The position numbers were made by a program, and so were the translations under genes. Shown piece after piece: positions 30,251-38,292 of a stretch of DNA of 64,000 bases. Origin of the DNA: CAKZML01 sp963823435 (lineage in GTDB: Bacteria > Pseudomonadota > Gammaproteobacteria > Steroidobacterales > BM003); NCBI GenBank assembly GCA_963823435.1, contig CAWGLN010000001.1:1612001-1676000 (forward strand). The letters are read 5' to 3'. Position 1 is the stretch's first letter. Every line of letters begins with the position of its first letter. Below the pieces are notes generated by a model. It searched no databases and was not told the DNA's origin. It worked only from the letters and a program-made list of their open reading frames with translations.

Positions 30251-31213
30251 ATGAACAAACCAGTCACGGGCAAGCCGGCGGGTAACACCTGGAGTCGGCA
30301 GATCGATGACACTGGCGAATTTGTGCGCAAGGACGCGGTCTTCAGATCCTGGATACGGGCGGATGGAAGCACCGGATTTGCGCCGGCCGCCGGTCGCTAT
30401 CACCTGTATGTTTCGCTGGCCTGTCCCTGGGCCCACCGCACACTCATCGTACGCAAGCTAAAGGGACTGGAGCATGCGATCAGCGTGGACGTGGTGGACC
30501 CACTGCTCACAGATCGGGGCTGGACATTCAAGCAAAGTTCACCCGGCGCCACCGGCGATACGCTCAACGGATGTGAGCGCTTGCGCCAGGTCTACGAGCT
30601 GGCAGATCCAGGCTACGAAGGCGTGGTCACGGTGCCGGTGCTGTGGGACAAGCATGGCAACACCATCGTCAACAATGAGTCATCGGAAATTATTCGCATA
30701 TTTAATAGCGAGTTTCAGGGTGTGGCCCGCAACCCGGGGCTGGATCTCTATCCTGAGTCTTTGCGCACTGCCATTGATGAGTGCAATCGGTGGATTTACG
30801 ATGACATCAACAACGGCGTGTACCGGGCCGGATTTGCCCGTACCCAGGCTGCCTACAGCACCGCGGTCAGGTCGGTCTTTGCGGCCCTGGACAGGTCCGA
30901 GGCCATGTTGGAAAAAAGTCGCTACCTGTGTGGTGATACCTTCACCGAGGCCGATATTCGCTTGTTCGTCACGCTTTTGCGTTTCGACGCGGTGTACGTG
31001 ACCCACTTCAAGTGCAACATTCGGCGGATAGTCGACTACCCGAATTTGTGGGGATACACACGGGATATTTACCAGCGCCCCGGGATTGCAGAGACGGTCA
31101 ATATGGAGCACATCAAGCGCCACTATTTCGAGTCTCATCGGCATATGAATCCCTACGGAATAGTTCCCGAAGGACCCGTGCTGGATTTTGCGGCGCCCCA
31201 CGGACGCGACTGA
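30251..31213 (+). CDS. yqjG: Glutathionyl-hydroquinone reductase / xi-class glutathione transferase
   Basis: 320 residues from ATG 30251, with AGGAGG 5 bases upstream. SLACPWAHRTLIVRKLKGLE carries the catalytic Cys and PWAHR signature of the xi class, IVNNESSEIIRIFNSEF the glutathione-binding residues, and CGDTFTEADIRLFVTLLRFD the C-terminal all-helical domain. The family reduces glutathionylated hydroquinones in the cytosol and helps with quinone and chlorinated aromatic stress. The gene is intact, and converges on the metallo-hydrolase gene with about 30 bases between stops. Confidence 0.9.
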   Translation: MNKPVTGKPAGNTWSRQIDDTGEFVRKDAVFRSWIRADGSTGFAPAAGRYHLYVSLACPWAHRTLIVRKLKGLEHAISVDVVDPLLTDRGWTFKQSSPGATGDTLNGCERLRQVYELADPGYEGVVTVPVLWDKHGNTIVNNESSEIIRIFNSEFQGVARNPGLDLYPESLRTAIDECNRWIYDDINNGVYRAGFARTQAAYSTAVRSVFAALDRSEAMLEKSRYLCGDTFTEADIRLFVTLLRFDAVYVTHFKCNIRRIVDYPNLWGYTRDIYQRPGIAETVNMEHIKRHYFESHRHMNPYGIVPEGPVLDFAAPHGRD

Positions 31214-31242
31214 CACCGCGGCCGGCATAAACCAGGGATGTC

Positions 31243-32017
31243 CTAGCGATCGTTTTCTGCCAGGTAGTCGTCGGCCAGTTGACGTAAACGTTCGCGCCCG
31301 AAACTGGGTTCATGCCCTCCATGCACTACCGTCACAGGCAGTTGCACGCAAGCGTTTCATGCTGGCGATGTAGGCGGTGATGTCACTTTCGGGCAGGGTA
31401 TCCAGCAGGGCGCCGTCATACGCGGCGTCGCCGGAAAACAGGGTGCCGGTGGAGGCTTCCCACAAACCGATGCTGCCCGGTGAATGCCCCGGCAGGTGAA
31501 GAACTTCGAAGCAGCGGTTGCCCAGGTCAATCACATCGCCCTCGGAAATCGTCCGGGTGACCCGGGTGGATGTGACAGCGTAGGCGGTCGGATCAAAACC
31601 GGCGTAGGGCAGGGCTTCAATCAGCAATTCCGGCGCCTGGCCGCAGGCCGCATCCAGGTAGTCGATCACCGCCTGTGGCAGATTCCGACTGCGTAGCGAC
31701 GCAAACTCCCGGTAGTCGGTCATCAGGCGCGCCTCAGCTGCATGCACAAGGCGCGTATCGAATTCGTGCAGACCGCCCACGTGGTCGTAATGGACGTGGG
31801 TGGCCACTGCAGTTACCGGTTGCTCGAACAAGTCCCTGGCCGCCTGGCGCAGGGACATCACTCCCAGTCCGGTATCCACCAGCATGTCGCTGTCCCGGCC
31901 TCGCACATGCCAGATGTTGCAGCGAAGAAAAGGCGAGACGTGAGGTTCCCAGAGCAAGGTTATCCCGCTGTCGATCGCTTTTTTTTCAAACCAGCGGTCT
32001 GCGATCTTGAGACTCAT
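31243..32017 (-). CDS. Metallo-beta-lactamase-fold hydrolase (one late frameshift)
   Basis: Start ATG 32017 (MSLKIADRWFEKKAIDSG). AVATHVHYDHVGGLHEFDTR holds the HxHxDH zinc motif; HLPGHSPGSIGLWE and GTLFSGDAAYDGALLDT give the further ligands. The frame shifts near 31345; the other frame continues LPVTVVHGGHEPSFGRERLR to CTA (31243-31245, TAG on the minus strand), adding the final His of the metal site and closing the domain. About 257 residues. The substrate is unknown, but this clade is close to glyoxalase-II-like and lactonase-like hydrolases. No signal peptide. Confidence 0.8.
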
Positions 32018-32382
32018 GGCACGCTTTGCTTCCAGGCATTGGGAATGGCGGACAGTGTAGACCATGCGGCCCTGGCCATGCACACCGGGCCAGGACCTCG
32101 CAAATTTTTTGAGAAATGCTCAAACCGCGGGAGGGGCAAGAATTAAAAAGCCAATATGAGCCAAATATAACTAGATGAAATAATTAATGTTTCTGATATT
32201 CAGTTAATGTTTTTCGTTGCGATGCAGCAGGTTTTACGCTGACTTTTGGACTATATCTAATCGTATCGGGAGCTTTTCCTGACACATAGCGGGAAGCCGG
32301 ACGCCACACCAATGCCTATACATTGCGTGGGCGAATTCGCGCACTCCTCGCTGTACAAGAAAAATAATCTGGAGAAATATCA
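32018..32382. other. Gap holding divergent promoters
   Basis: 365 bases, AT-richer than neighbours around 32150-32220, with no supported gene. It must contain the promoters of the divergent genes at 31243 (minus) and 32383 (plus). I could not fix hexamers with confidence. Confidence 0.35.
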
Positions 32383-33143
32383 ATGAGACGATTAAAAACG
32401 ACCGGCCTGTTGCTGATGCTGGCGCTGGCCTGGGTATCCCAGCCGGCAATGGCTGCGGAAGAGGAGACCGGGGTTATTGCCCGCGGATGGTCGCATCACC
32501 CCGAAAGCCGGGTCTGCCGAGGCATTCAACAAGGCCCTGAAGGCGCATGCGCAATGGCGTCGGGAGAACAATGACCCATGGGAGTGGAACTTCTACCGGG
32601 CCCAATCGGGCGATATGGATGGCACCGTGTATATCCGTTCCGGGAATCACACCTACGCTGATGTTGACGCCTATGCCGCAAGTGAGTTTTCGACCAAGGC
32701 CGGAGCACACTGGAACCAGACAGTGCAGCAACATGTCGGCCATGCGAGCACCAACTTCAGCAGGGCGTGACAAGGAGATGTTCGACTGGCCGGAGGGCGA
32801 TTACCGGGTTTTCTGGGTGACTGACTTCCACCTGCGGCCGGGACATGGTGTTGGCTTCAGGGCCGAGGTGCAAAAAGTTCGCGCTGCGTTAAAAGCGGCG
32901 GAGCGCCAGTCCGCACATGGCTGGTCCTGGGCCCTGACGGGTGAGCATATTCCTACCGCAACGCTGGTTACCGGACGCGCGAACTGGGCCGGTTTTGATA
33001 CACCCGAGCAATCTGTCCGGGAAGCGCTGGCGACCCAAATGAGCGAAATGGAGGCATCTTCCCTGATGGACGCGGCCTTCAGTCACGTGAAGAGTATGAG
33101 TTCCAGGATATATGTAAAGACGGACGAGTTCTCCGGCAAGTAA
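32383..33143 (+). pseudogene. Secreted protein of unknown function, two frameshifts
   Basis: ATG 32383 gives a signal peptide (LLLMLALAWVSQPAMAAEEE). The frame changes near 32490 and 32765 and the pieces join to about 252 residues: AGSAEAFNKALKAHAQWRRE, SGDMDGTVYIRSGNHTYADV, then EMFDWPEGDYRVFWVTDFHL and AEVQKVRAALKAAERQSAHG, ending SSRIYVKTDEFSGK. Paired repeats of a strand-helix-strand pattern suggest a dimeric alpha-beta barrel-like fold, but no family is recognised. A strong terminator follows, so this is a one-gene transcript. Confidence 0.6.
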
Positions 33144-33168
33144 GGGATTCGTTTCGCAAAGAAGTTCA

Positions 33169-33207
33169 GGGTCCCCACACCGCTACCGGGTGTGGGGACC
33201 CTTTTTT
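33169..33207 (+). terminator. Rho-independent terminator
   Basis: GGGTCCCCACACC (33169-33181) pairs with GGTGTGGGGACCC (33189-33201), then a T-run 33202-33207. Its 13-base perfect stem is the strongest terminator in the window. Confidence 0.95.
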
Positions 33208-33274
33208 GCGTCCTGGAAAGAGCCACGAACGGGTTGCTGCTACTGGCCGGGCTAGGCAGATCAAACTCTAGCGT

Positions 33275-33565
33275 CTACGTGGCGCCGGACGTGCTGCCGA
33301 AGGCATCTGCGCCGGTCTGCTTCCACTTGATGGAGGCTTGCCGAGGTGGATAGCCTCCAGGTGGTCGCGGTGGAGGCGGGCCTACCGGGCGACCATACAC
33401 CGGTGGATAGCGGTAGTAGGGGTCGTACCAGCCGGCGCCACCGTAGTAGCCGCCATAGCCGACACTGTAGTGGACAGAGGTGCTGGTGCTGTCGCAACCA
33501 TGGATGGACAGCGCGGTCAGGCAGGCCAGAGCCAGGCTGAGGAGTAGTCGTGTGAAAGGCTTCAT
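33275..33565 (-). CDS. Small Gly/Tyr/Pro-rich lipoprotein
   Basis: 96 residues. The signal LLLSLALACLTALSIHGCDS has a lipobox ending in Cys, so the mature protein is lipid-anchored. The mature part is low-complexity: VHYSVGYGGYYGGAGWYDPY followed by YRYPPVYGRPVGPPPPRPPG, then a short basic tail. No family recognised. Its ATG overlaps the stop of the upstream VOC gene (4 bases), so both are translated from one operon. Probably a surface or periplasmic accessory protein. Confidence 0.65.
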   Translation of the reverse strand: MKPFTRLLLSLALACLTALSIHGCDSTSTSVHYSVGYGGYYGGAGWYDPYYRYPPVYGRPVGPPPPRPPGGYPPRQASIKWKQTGADAFGSTSGAT

Positions 33566-34449
33566 TCGGCGCCCTCCCCGTTGTCGTCAGGGTAGTCCCA
33601 GTGGACCACGCCAATATAGGCGCCCACCGGATCACTGATAACGGCCAGTCGACCATCAAACACCTCAGGTGTGGGTGCGAACACGACTTTGCCACCGAGT
33701 GCCTTCGCTTTTTCGAGCGTGGCCGCTACATCAGCCACTTGTACATAGCCTAGCCAGCCGGCAGAAGTTTCCCTGGTGTTATGCAGGGAATTGATACTGC
33801 CTCTCAGGAAGCCCTGGCTGCTTATCAGCAAGCTGTTCTCACGACTCTCGCTGGGGGAGATTTCACATTGGCAGATTTTCTCGTACAAGCTGGCCGAGGC
33901 CGCCGGGTCCGCGGTGTACAGTTCTCTCCACAACCACTCTCCCTGCTCGGCGCGGTAATCCTCCGGATCGCCGGTGGAAGAGTGCATCAGACCCACCAGG
34001 GCCTGGTCCGGGCCCATGACCACCGCGAACTCGCCACGCCGCTCGAGGCTGCGACGATTGAGTACGGTACGGCCACCGCGGTCTATGACGACTCGCTCGG
34101 CGCGCGCGACGCTGTCCACGGACATGAAATGTATCCACCGGCCATAGGGCGTCTCCACCCCCGGCGCCTCATGATAGGCCACGCCCGCCACCGGCAGATC
34201 ACCCAGCATCAACAACCCGTAAGCCGCGGGCGCCGGCCGGAGTTCTTTCCAGCCCAGTCCGAACAACAAGGTGTAGAAAGTTTTTACACTGGTCACGTCG
34301 TCCGTCACCAGGTCCGCCCAAATAAACTTTCCCGCCAGCAGCTTGCGACTGGGCGGATCAGACAGAGGCGGCAGTTCGGGTTCCGCAGCCTGGCCAACGG
34401 AGCAAAATAGCAGCAATCCCAAGACTGCCGATCGAAGAGCCTTTAGCAT
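33562..34449 (-). CDS. Secreted two-domain VOC (glyoxalase-fold) protein
   Basis: 295 residues with a Sec signal (LGLLLFCSVGQAAEPE). Two successive vicinal-oxygen-chelate modules are visible: residues about 40-155 (FIWADLVTDDVTSVKTFYTL) and 165-290 (LWRELYTADPAASASLYEKI, then GYVQVADVAATLEKAKALGG and VISDPVGAYIGVVHW). Most VOC proteins are cytosolic; a signal peptide is unusual. Metal ligands are not securely identified, so it may be a binding protein rather than an enzyme. Translationally coupled to the small lipoprotein gene downstream. Confidence 0.8.
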   Translation of the reverse strand: MLKALRSAVLGLLLFCSVGQAAEPELPPLSDPPSRKLLAGKFIWADLVTDDVTSVKTFYTLLFGLGWKELRPAPAAYGLLMLGDLPVAGVAYHEAPGVETPYGRWIHFMSVDSVARAERVVIDRGGRTVLNRRSLERRGEFAVVMGPDQALVGLMHSSTGDPEDYRAEQGEWLWRELYTADPAASASLYEKICQCEISPSESRENSLLISSQGFLRGSINSLHNTRETSAGWLGYVQVADVAATLEKAKALGGKVVFAPTPEVFDGRLAVISDPVGAYIGVVHWDYPDDNGEGAE

Positions 34450-34791
34450 TCCTTATTCCTTCCGGAGTAATCCTATGACCGTGCATCTTGGGCTACCCGA
34501 GTGGCCCCATGCAAGCCGGGAGAGTGCTTTTTCCTGTGAAGCCAGGCGCACCCGCGGCCGGGTTTCGGTCGGACACATGGTCCGTGCTCTCGCCATATCG
34601 GGCAAGAACGGCAAAATTGGTCTATATATTAAAGCAAGGATGGATGGTCTTGATGACATCTGGATACGGCCCGCCGGGGCTTGCTGTCCTGGCGTGTAGC
34701 GCGTGTTTCGCATCTGAATCCCGGAAAAGCAAGTGTGTCTGCAGACCGGGAGGGAACACGTGCGTTGGATACGGTGTGAGGAGGATGGCAG
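34450..34791. other. Gap upstream of the VOC operon
   Basis: 342 bases. It contains the minus-strand promoter of the VOC gene and the region before the small ORF at 34792. No gene supported. Confidence 0.3.
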
Positions 34792-34896
34792 GTGCTGAGC
34801 ACCTTTAAATGGGGATTGATTCGCTGGTCCGTGGTCGGCCTGGTGCTGATATTACTGGCCCTGGCATTGGCCCTGGCGACGCAATTCTCGGTTTGA
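34792..34896 (+). CDS. Candidate 34-residue single-helix membrane microprotein
   Basis: GTG 34792 is preceded by GAGGAGG with 7-base spacing, an excellent ribosome site. The peptide MLSTFKWGLIRWSVVGLVLI continues as a Leu/Ala-rich hydrophobic helix to ATQFSV and stops at TGA 34894-34896: a basic N-terminus followed by one transmembrane segment. Its size and pattern match bacterial membrane microproteins that tune larger membrane complexes. No homologue is claimed. No other gene lies within 300 bases on either side. Confidence 0.45.
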   Translation: MLSTFKWGLIRWSVVGLVLILLALALALATQFSV

Positions 34897-35284
34897 TGTT
34901 TTTCCACTACCAGCACTGTTGCCGATTAATGGTGACAGGCACCTATTAATTTGAGTTGATCCCCTGGCGTGGTCGATGACAGCCGGGTTTCGATCCCCTT
35001 GTCCCCATTGGATTTCTTACACCAGGGCATCGGCCTGGCCCGGTGCTGAGACATTCGGGCGAAATACCCGGCTTCCGGTAAGACCCGATATGAGAGTCCG
35101 CGGTACCCGGCTGTCTCCGACCTTCTGGAGTCACCTCAAAACGCGTGTGACGTAAGACAAGGTCTATTCCACAATGTGGAATTTTTATAGGTAAATCAGT
35201 TAGATAGGTAGTTCTCCGCATTGCCTGAGACTGGCTCTGTAGCCGACACTCTTGACCGAATCTGGTTCTGGTCTGGAGATAATT
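34897..35284. other. Gap before the saccharopine-dehydrogenase-like gene
   Basis: 388 bases, no gene supported. The right end (35160-35284) is AT-rich and should hold the promoter of the 35285 gene. Confidence 0.35.
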
Positions 35285-36473
35285 ATGCGTGTAACAGTAC
35301 TCGGTGCGGGATTGGTCGGCGGCGCCATCGCCAGGGACCTGGCGTTGGAAAAAGGCTGGGCAATCACCGCCGTTGACAGGGCGCCGAAATTACTCAGAAA
35401 CCTGCAACAGCAGGCAAGCATCAAGACCGTGCTCACCGATCTTTCAGAGCCTGATGCCCTGAAAGCGGTGATCAGCGATGCTGACCTGGTCGTGAGTGCC
35501 GTGCCAGGGGGCATGGGCTACGAGACCCTGCGCCAGATCATCGATGCCGGCAAGAACGTAGTGGATATTTCCTTTTTCGGCGAGGACCCGTTTGAGCTGG
35601 ATGGATTGGCCAAGCAACGTGGCGTCACCGCAGTCGTGGATTGTGGCGTGGCCCCGGGCTTGTCCAACGTGATCGCAGGCTACGTGAAACAGAACATGGA
35701 AAAAGTAGATTCCTATGTCTGCTACGTGGGTGGGCTGCCCAGGGTGCGTTCCTGGCCCTACGAATACAAGGCCGTATTCTCGCCCCGCGATGTGCTGGAA
35801 GAGTTCACCCGTCCGTCCCGACTGGTGGAGCACGGACAGATGGTCGTGCGTCCGGCCCTGTCTGAAGTGGAACTGATTGACTTCAAGGGTGTGGGTACCC
35901 TGGAAGCGTTTAACACCGACGGTCTGCGCAGCCTGGCCCGGACCATGGATATTCCCTTCATGAAGGAAAAGACCATGCGCTATCCCGGTCATGCCAACCT
36001 GGTGCGGGCATTCCGTGACAGTGGTTTCTTTGGCACCGAAGCGATCGAGGTGTCCGGACAAATGGTCAAGCCCATCGATGTGACCGCCAAGCTGATGTTT
36101 GAACAATGGCAGATGGGAGAGGATGAAGAGGACCTGACCGTAATGCAGGTCATCATGGACGGGCACCAGGATGGCAAGCGCGTACGCCGTGATTTCTACA
36201 TGGTGGACAGCTTCGACAAGGCTACCCAATACGACTTCCATGGCCCGTACCACAGGCTACACGTGCTCTATCGTGGCCCGCCAGGTGCTTGCGGGCATGT
36301 TCACGCGCAAGGGAATTTGCCCGCCCGAATTCGTGGGCGCCACTACCGGTTGCTACGAGCACCTGTTGCTCGAGTTGGAGCACCGCGGCATACACGTGAG
36401 TGAAGTGGTGACCGAGGTTGCCGAGAGCTCCGACGAACGCATGGTCAGCGTGTTCCAAAGGCAGATCGCCTGA
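35285..36473 (+). CDS. Saccharopine-dehydrogenase-like oxidoreductase (one frameshift)
   Basis: ATG 35285 (MRVTVLGAGLVGGAIARDLA) starts a Rossmann NAD(P) motif GxGxxG at once. VVSAVPGGMGYETLRQIIDA and VVDCGVAPGLSNVIAGYVKQ belong to the saccharopine dehydrogenase/lysine-ketoglutarate reductase-like family. The catalytic-domain part follows to about residue 315. The frame shifts near 36245; the other frame continues TTGYTCSIVARQVLAGMFTR to TGA 36473, about 395 residues. Neighbouring genes give no pathway. The best guess is an amino-acid-derived dehydrogenase. Confidence 0.85.
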
Positions 36474-36478
36474 CTGAC

Positions 36479-36509
36479 CCGGGGCGGGACCCAAGTGCTC
36501 CCGCCCCGG
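36479..36509. repeat. GC-rich hairpin after the dehydrogenase gene, no T-run
   Basis: CCGGGGCGGGA (36479-36489) pairs with TCCCGCCCCGG (36499-36509), loop CCCAAGTGC, six bases after the stop. No T-run follows, so classification as a terminator is uncertain. Confidence 0.6.
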
Positions 36510-36554
36510 CCTTAAGGGCGACAGGCCCTATACTTCTTTTCCGGTCCCGGTTTT

Positions 36555-36605
36555 GCGTTCTCTCGATCGCGACCCGTGCGATCGGCGCCTTGAATCTGAA
36601 TTGTT
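36555..36605. repeat. Partial copy of the 41.5-kb structured repeat
   Basis: Contains TGCGTT, an internal stem CGATCGC/GCGATCG, and GGCGCCTTGAATCTGAAT, which recurs almost exactly at 41581-41598. It lies upstream of the CNNM gene promoter. Confidence 0.5.
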
Positions 36606-36611
36606 TGCGCG

Positions 36612-36628
36612 CGTGCACAATGTGCACG
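36612..36628. promoter_or_regulatory. Perfect palindrome upstream of the CNNM gene promoter
   Basis: CGTGCACA-A-TGTGCACG, perfect 8-base arms around one base, 25 bases before the -35 element at 36654. Such symmetry suggests a dimeric regulator site. The regulator is unknown. Confidence 0.5.
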
Positions 36629-36653
36629 TTCGACCCGGCGTAGAAGACGATTC

Positions 36654-36682
36654 TTGTAAGACTGAACAGGAATTCCTATAAA
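36654..36682 (+). promoter_or_regulatory. Sigma-70 type promoter for the CNNM gene
   Basis: TTGTAA (36654-36659), 17-base spacer, TATAAA (36677-36682). Transcription would start near 36689, leaving a leader of about 180 bases before ATG 36872. Confidence 0.6.
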
Positions 36683-36871
36683 ATCAGGATCAGGGTTTCT
36701 GTTCGTGTCATCGCTGTTAATTTTGGCGCTGGACCTTTTCTGCGCTACAACAGATGTCGAGTGAGTTCAATTGGTCGAGGAAGGTGACAGTAAGCGTCTT
36801 CTCAATCTCTCGTACTCGAATCACAGCGGATCGGGAACGTCACTGCACCAGCTTTGGCGTTGGAGGTGATA

Positions 36872-38104
36872 ATGCTGGTTTTCGTTGCCGCGGTTTCCAC
36901 GGCGCTCATAGTGTCATTTCTCTGTTCAATATTCGAGTCAGTTCTGCTATCGATAAATTTCGCACGGGTAGAGTCGCTGGTTCAGCAAGGCAGGCGCTCC
37001 GGGCGGCTTCTGAGGCGGTTCAAGCAGGAAATAGACACGCCGCTAGCCGCCATTCTCATCACTAATACGATTGCGCACACAGTTGGCACTGCGGTCGCCA
37101 GCGCGAGCTATGTGAATGTTTTCAGCGTGGAAACGCTGTGGATTTTTATGACTGTATTTACGACAGCCGTCCTGCTTTTCACAGAAATCATCCCGAAGAC
37201 CCTCGGCGTCACGTTTGCAGCGAGTCTAACCACGCCGGTTGCCTATGGCATAAAAGGCCTGACTGTCGCCTTGCACCCGCTGGTTCTCTTGAGTGGCGGC
37301 ATTTCCCGAGCACTGCGGGGTCGCAAAGACGTCCCGGTAACCTCGGTTGAAGAGATTCGGCTGCTGGCTGCACTGGGACGTACCGAGGGTGTGGTTAGCT
37401 CGCAGACCGCCGGCATCATCGTCGGGGCAACAGGGCTACGCAAGCTGACTGCATCGGACATCATGCTGCCCCGGAAACAGGTTACCTATCTGTCAGCCAC
37501 CAGCAGCCGGCGCGAGGTGCTGGAAACACTTAAACAATCCGGGCACAGCCGCTTTCCGTTCTCGCCGACTCAGCAGCCGGATCATGTTTCCGGTATTGTG
37601 CTGGCGAAGGAATTATTGCTCCTGCTTCAGGAAAAACCGGATGAGGCGGTGGATTGGTCACGCCTGGTGCATGAACCGATCGTAGTGCCGGAGAGCGCGA
37701 CTCTCGATTCGCTGCTGCGGACTTTCAAACAAGCCCGAAAACACATGGCCATCGTCGTCAGCGAATACGGAGACTTCCAGGGTATTGTCACGTTCGAGGA
37801 CGTGCTCGAGGAGATTGTCGGTGACATTTTTGATGAAAGTGATCGGCCGGTAGAGGACCTGTGGCCTCAAGGCGACAGCTCACTGCATGCGCTGGGGACG
37901 ATTGAGCTTCGCAAACTGTGCCGGCAGCTGGGAATCAAATTTCCCCCGAAAACAAAGGTCAGCAGACTCGGCGGTCTGGTCACGGAGTTACTGGGTCGGA
38001 TTCCTGTAAAAGGGGACACGGTGGAATGGAATGGCTGCCGTCTCGAGGTGCTATCGGCCAGCCGATCGAGCGCGGAGCTGATCTCGATAAAAAAGAAAGT
38101 CTGA
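36872..38104 (+). CDS. CNNM/CorC-HlyC family integral membrane protein with CBS pair
   Basis: 410 residues from ATG 36872 (GGAGG spaced 5 bases; a TTG at 36854 is an alternative). The N-terminal DUF21/CNNM membrane domain covers residues 1-150 (VFVAAVSTALIVSFLCSIFE, TEIIPKTLGVTFAASLTTPV). Two CBS motifs follow (VTYLSATSSRREVLETLKQS; IVVPESATLDSLLRTFKQAR with MAIVVSEYGDFQGIVTFEDV), then a CorC/HlyC C-terminal domain (LGTIELRKLCRQLGIKFP). The family exports or senses magnesium and cobalt. Intact reading frame, with a promoter and palindrome upstream. Confidence 0.9.
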   Translation: MLVFVAAVSTALIVSFLCSIFESVLLSINFARVESLVQQGRRSGRLLRRFKQEIDTPLAAILITNTIAHTVGTAVASASYVNVFSVETLWIFMTVFTTAVLLFTEIIPKTLGVTFAASLTTPVAYGIKGLTVALHPLVLLSGGISRALRGRKDVPVTSVEEIRLLAALGRTEGVVSSQTAGIIVGATGLRKLTASDIMLPRKQVTYLSATSSRREVLETLKQSGHSRFPFSPTQQPDHVSGIVLAKELLLLLQEKPDEAVDWSRLVHEPIVVPESATLDSLLRTFKQARKHMAIVVSEYGDFQGIVTFEDVLEEIVGDIFDESDRPVEDLWPQGDSSLHALGTIELRKLCRQLGIKFPPKTKVSRLGGLVTELLGRIPVKGDTVEWNGCRLEVLSASRSSAELISIKKKV

Positions 38105-38240
38105 CCGTCAGGGTTGAATCAGGTTTTTCACAGCTGATTGGATGGGGTTAGACGGCATATCTGCAAGCAAGCGTTTTGCTCGCGGTTTTCGAACAGCTTT
38201 CCCGAGCTGAAGATTGTTCTTCCGGCAAGCTGCAAAGAAT

Positions 38241-38272
38241 CAGTAGAGCCCGGCGCAGGCCGGGCTCTACTG
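38241..38272. repeat. Hairpin after the minus-strand sortilin-like gene
   Basis: CAGTAGAGCCCGG (38241-38253) pairs perfectly with CCGGGCTCTACTG (38260-38272). It begins 20 bases beyond the repaired stop of the minus-strand gene (38293). No strong T-run on either strand. Confidence 0.6.
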
Positions 38273-38292
38273 TCGTTATGGCCGTAATAGAA

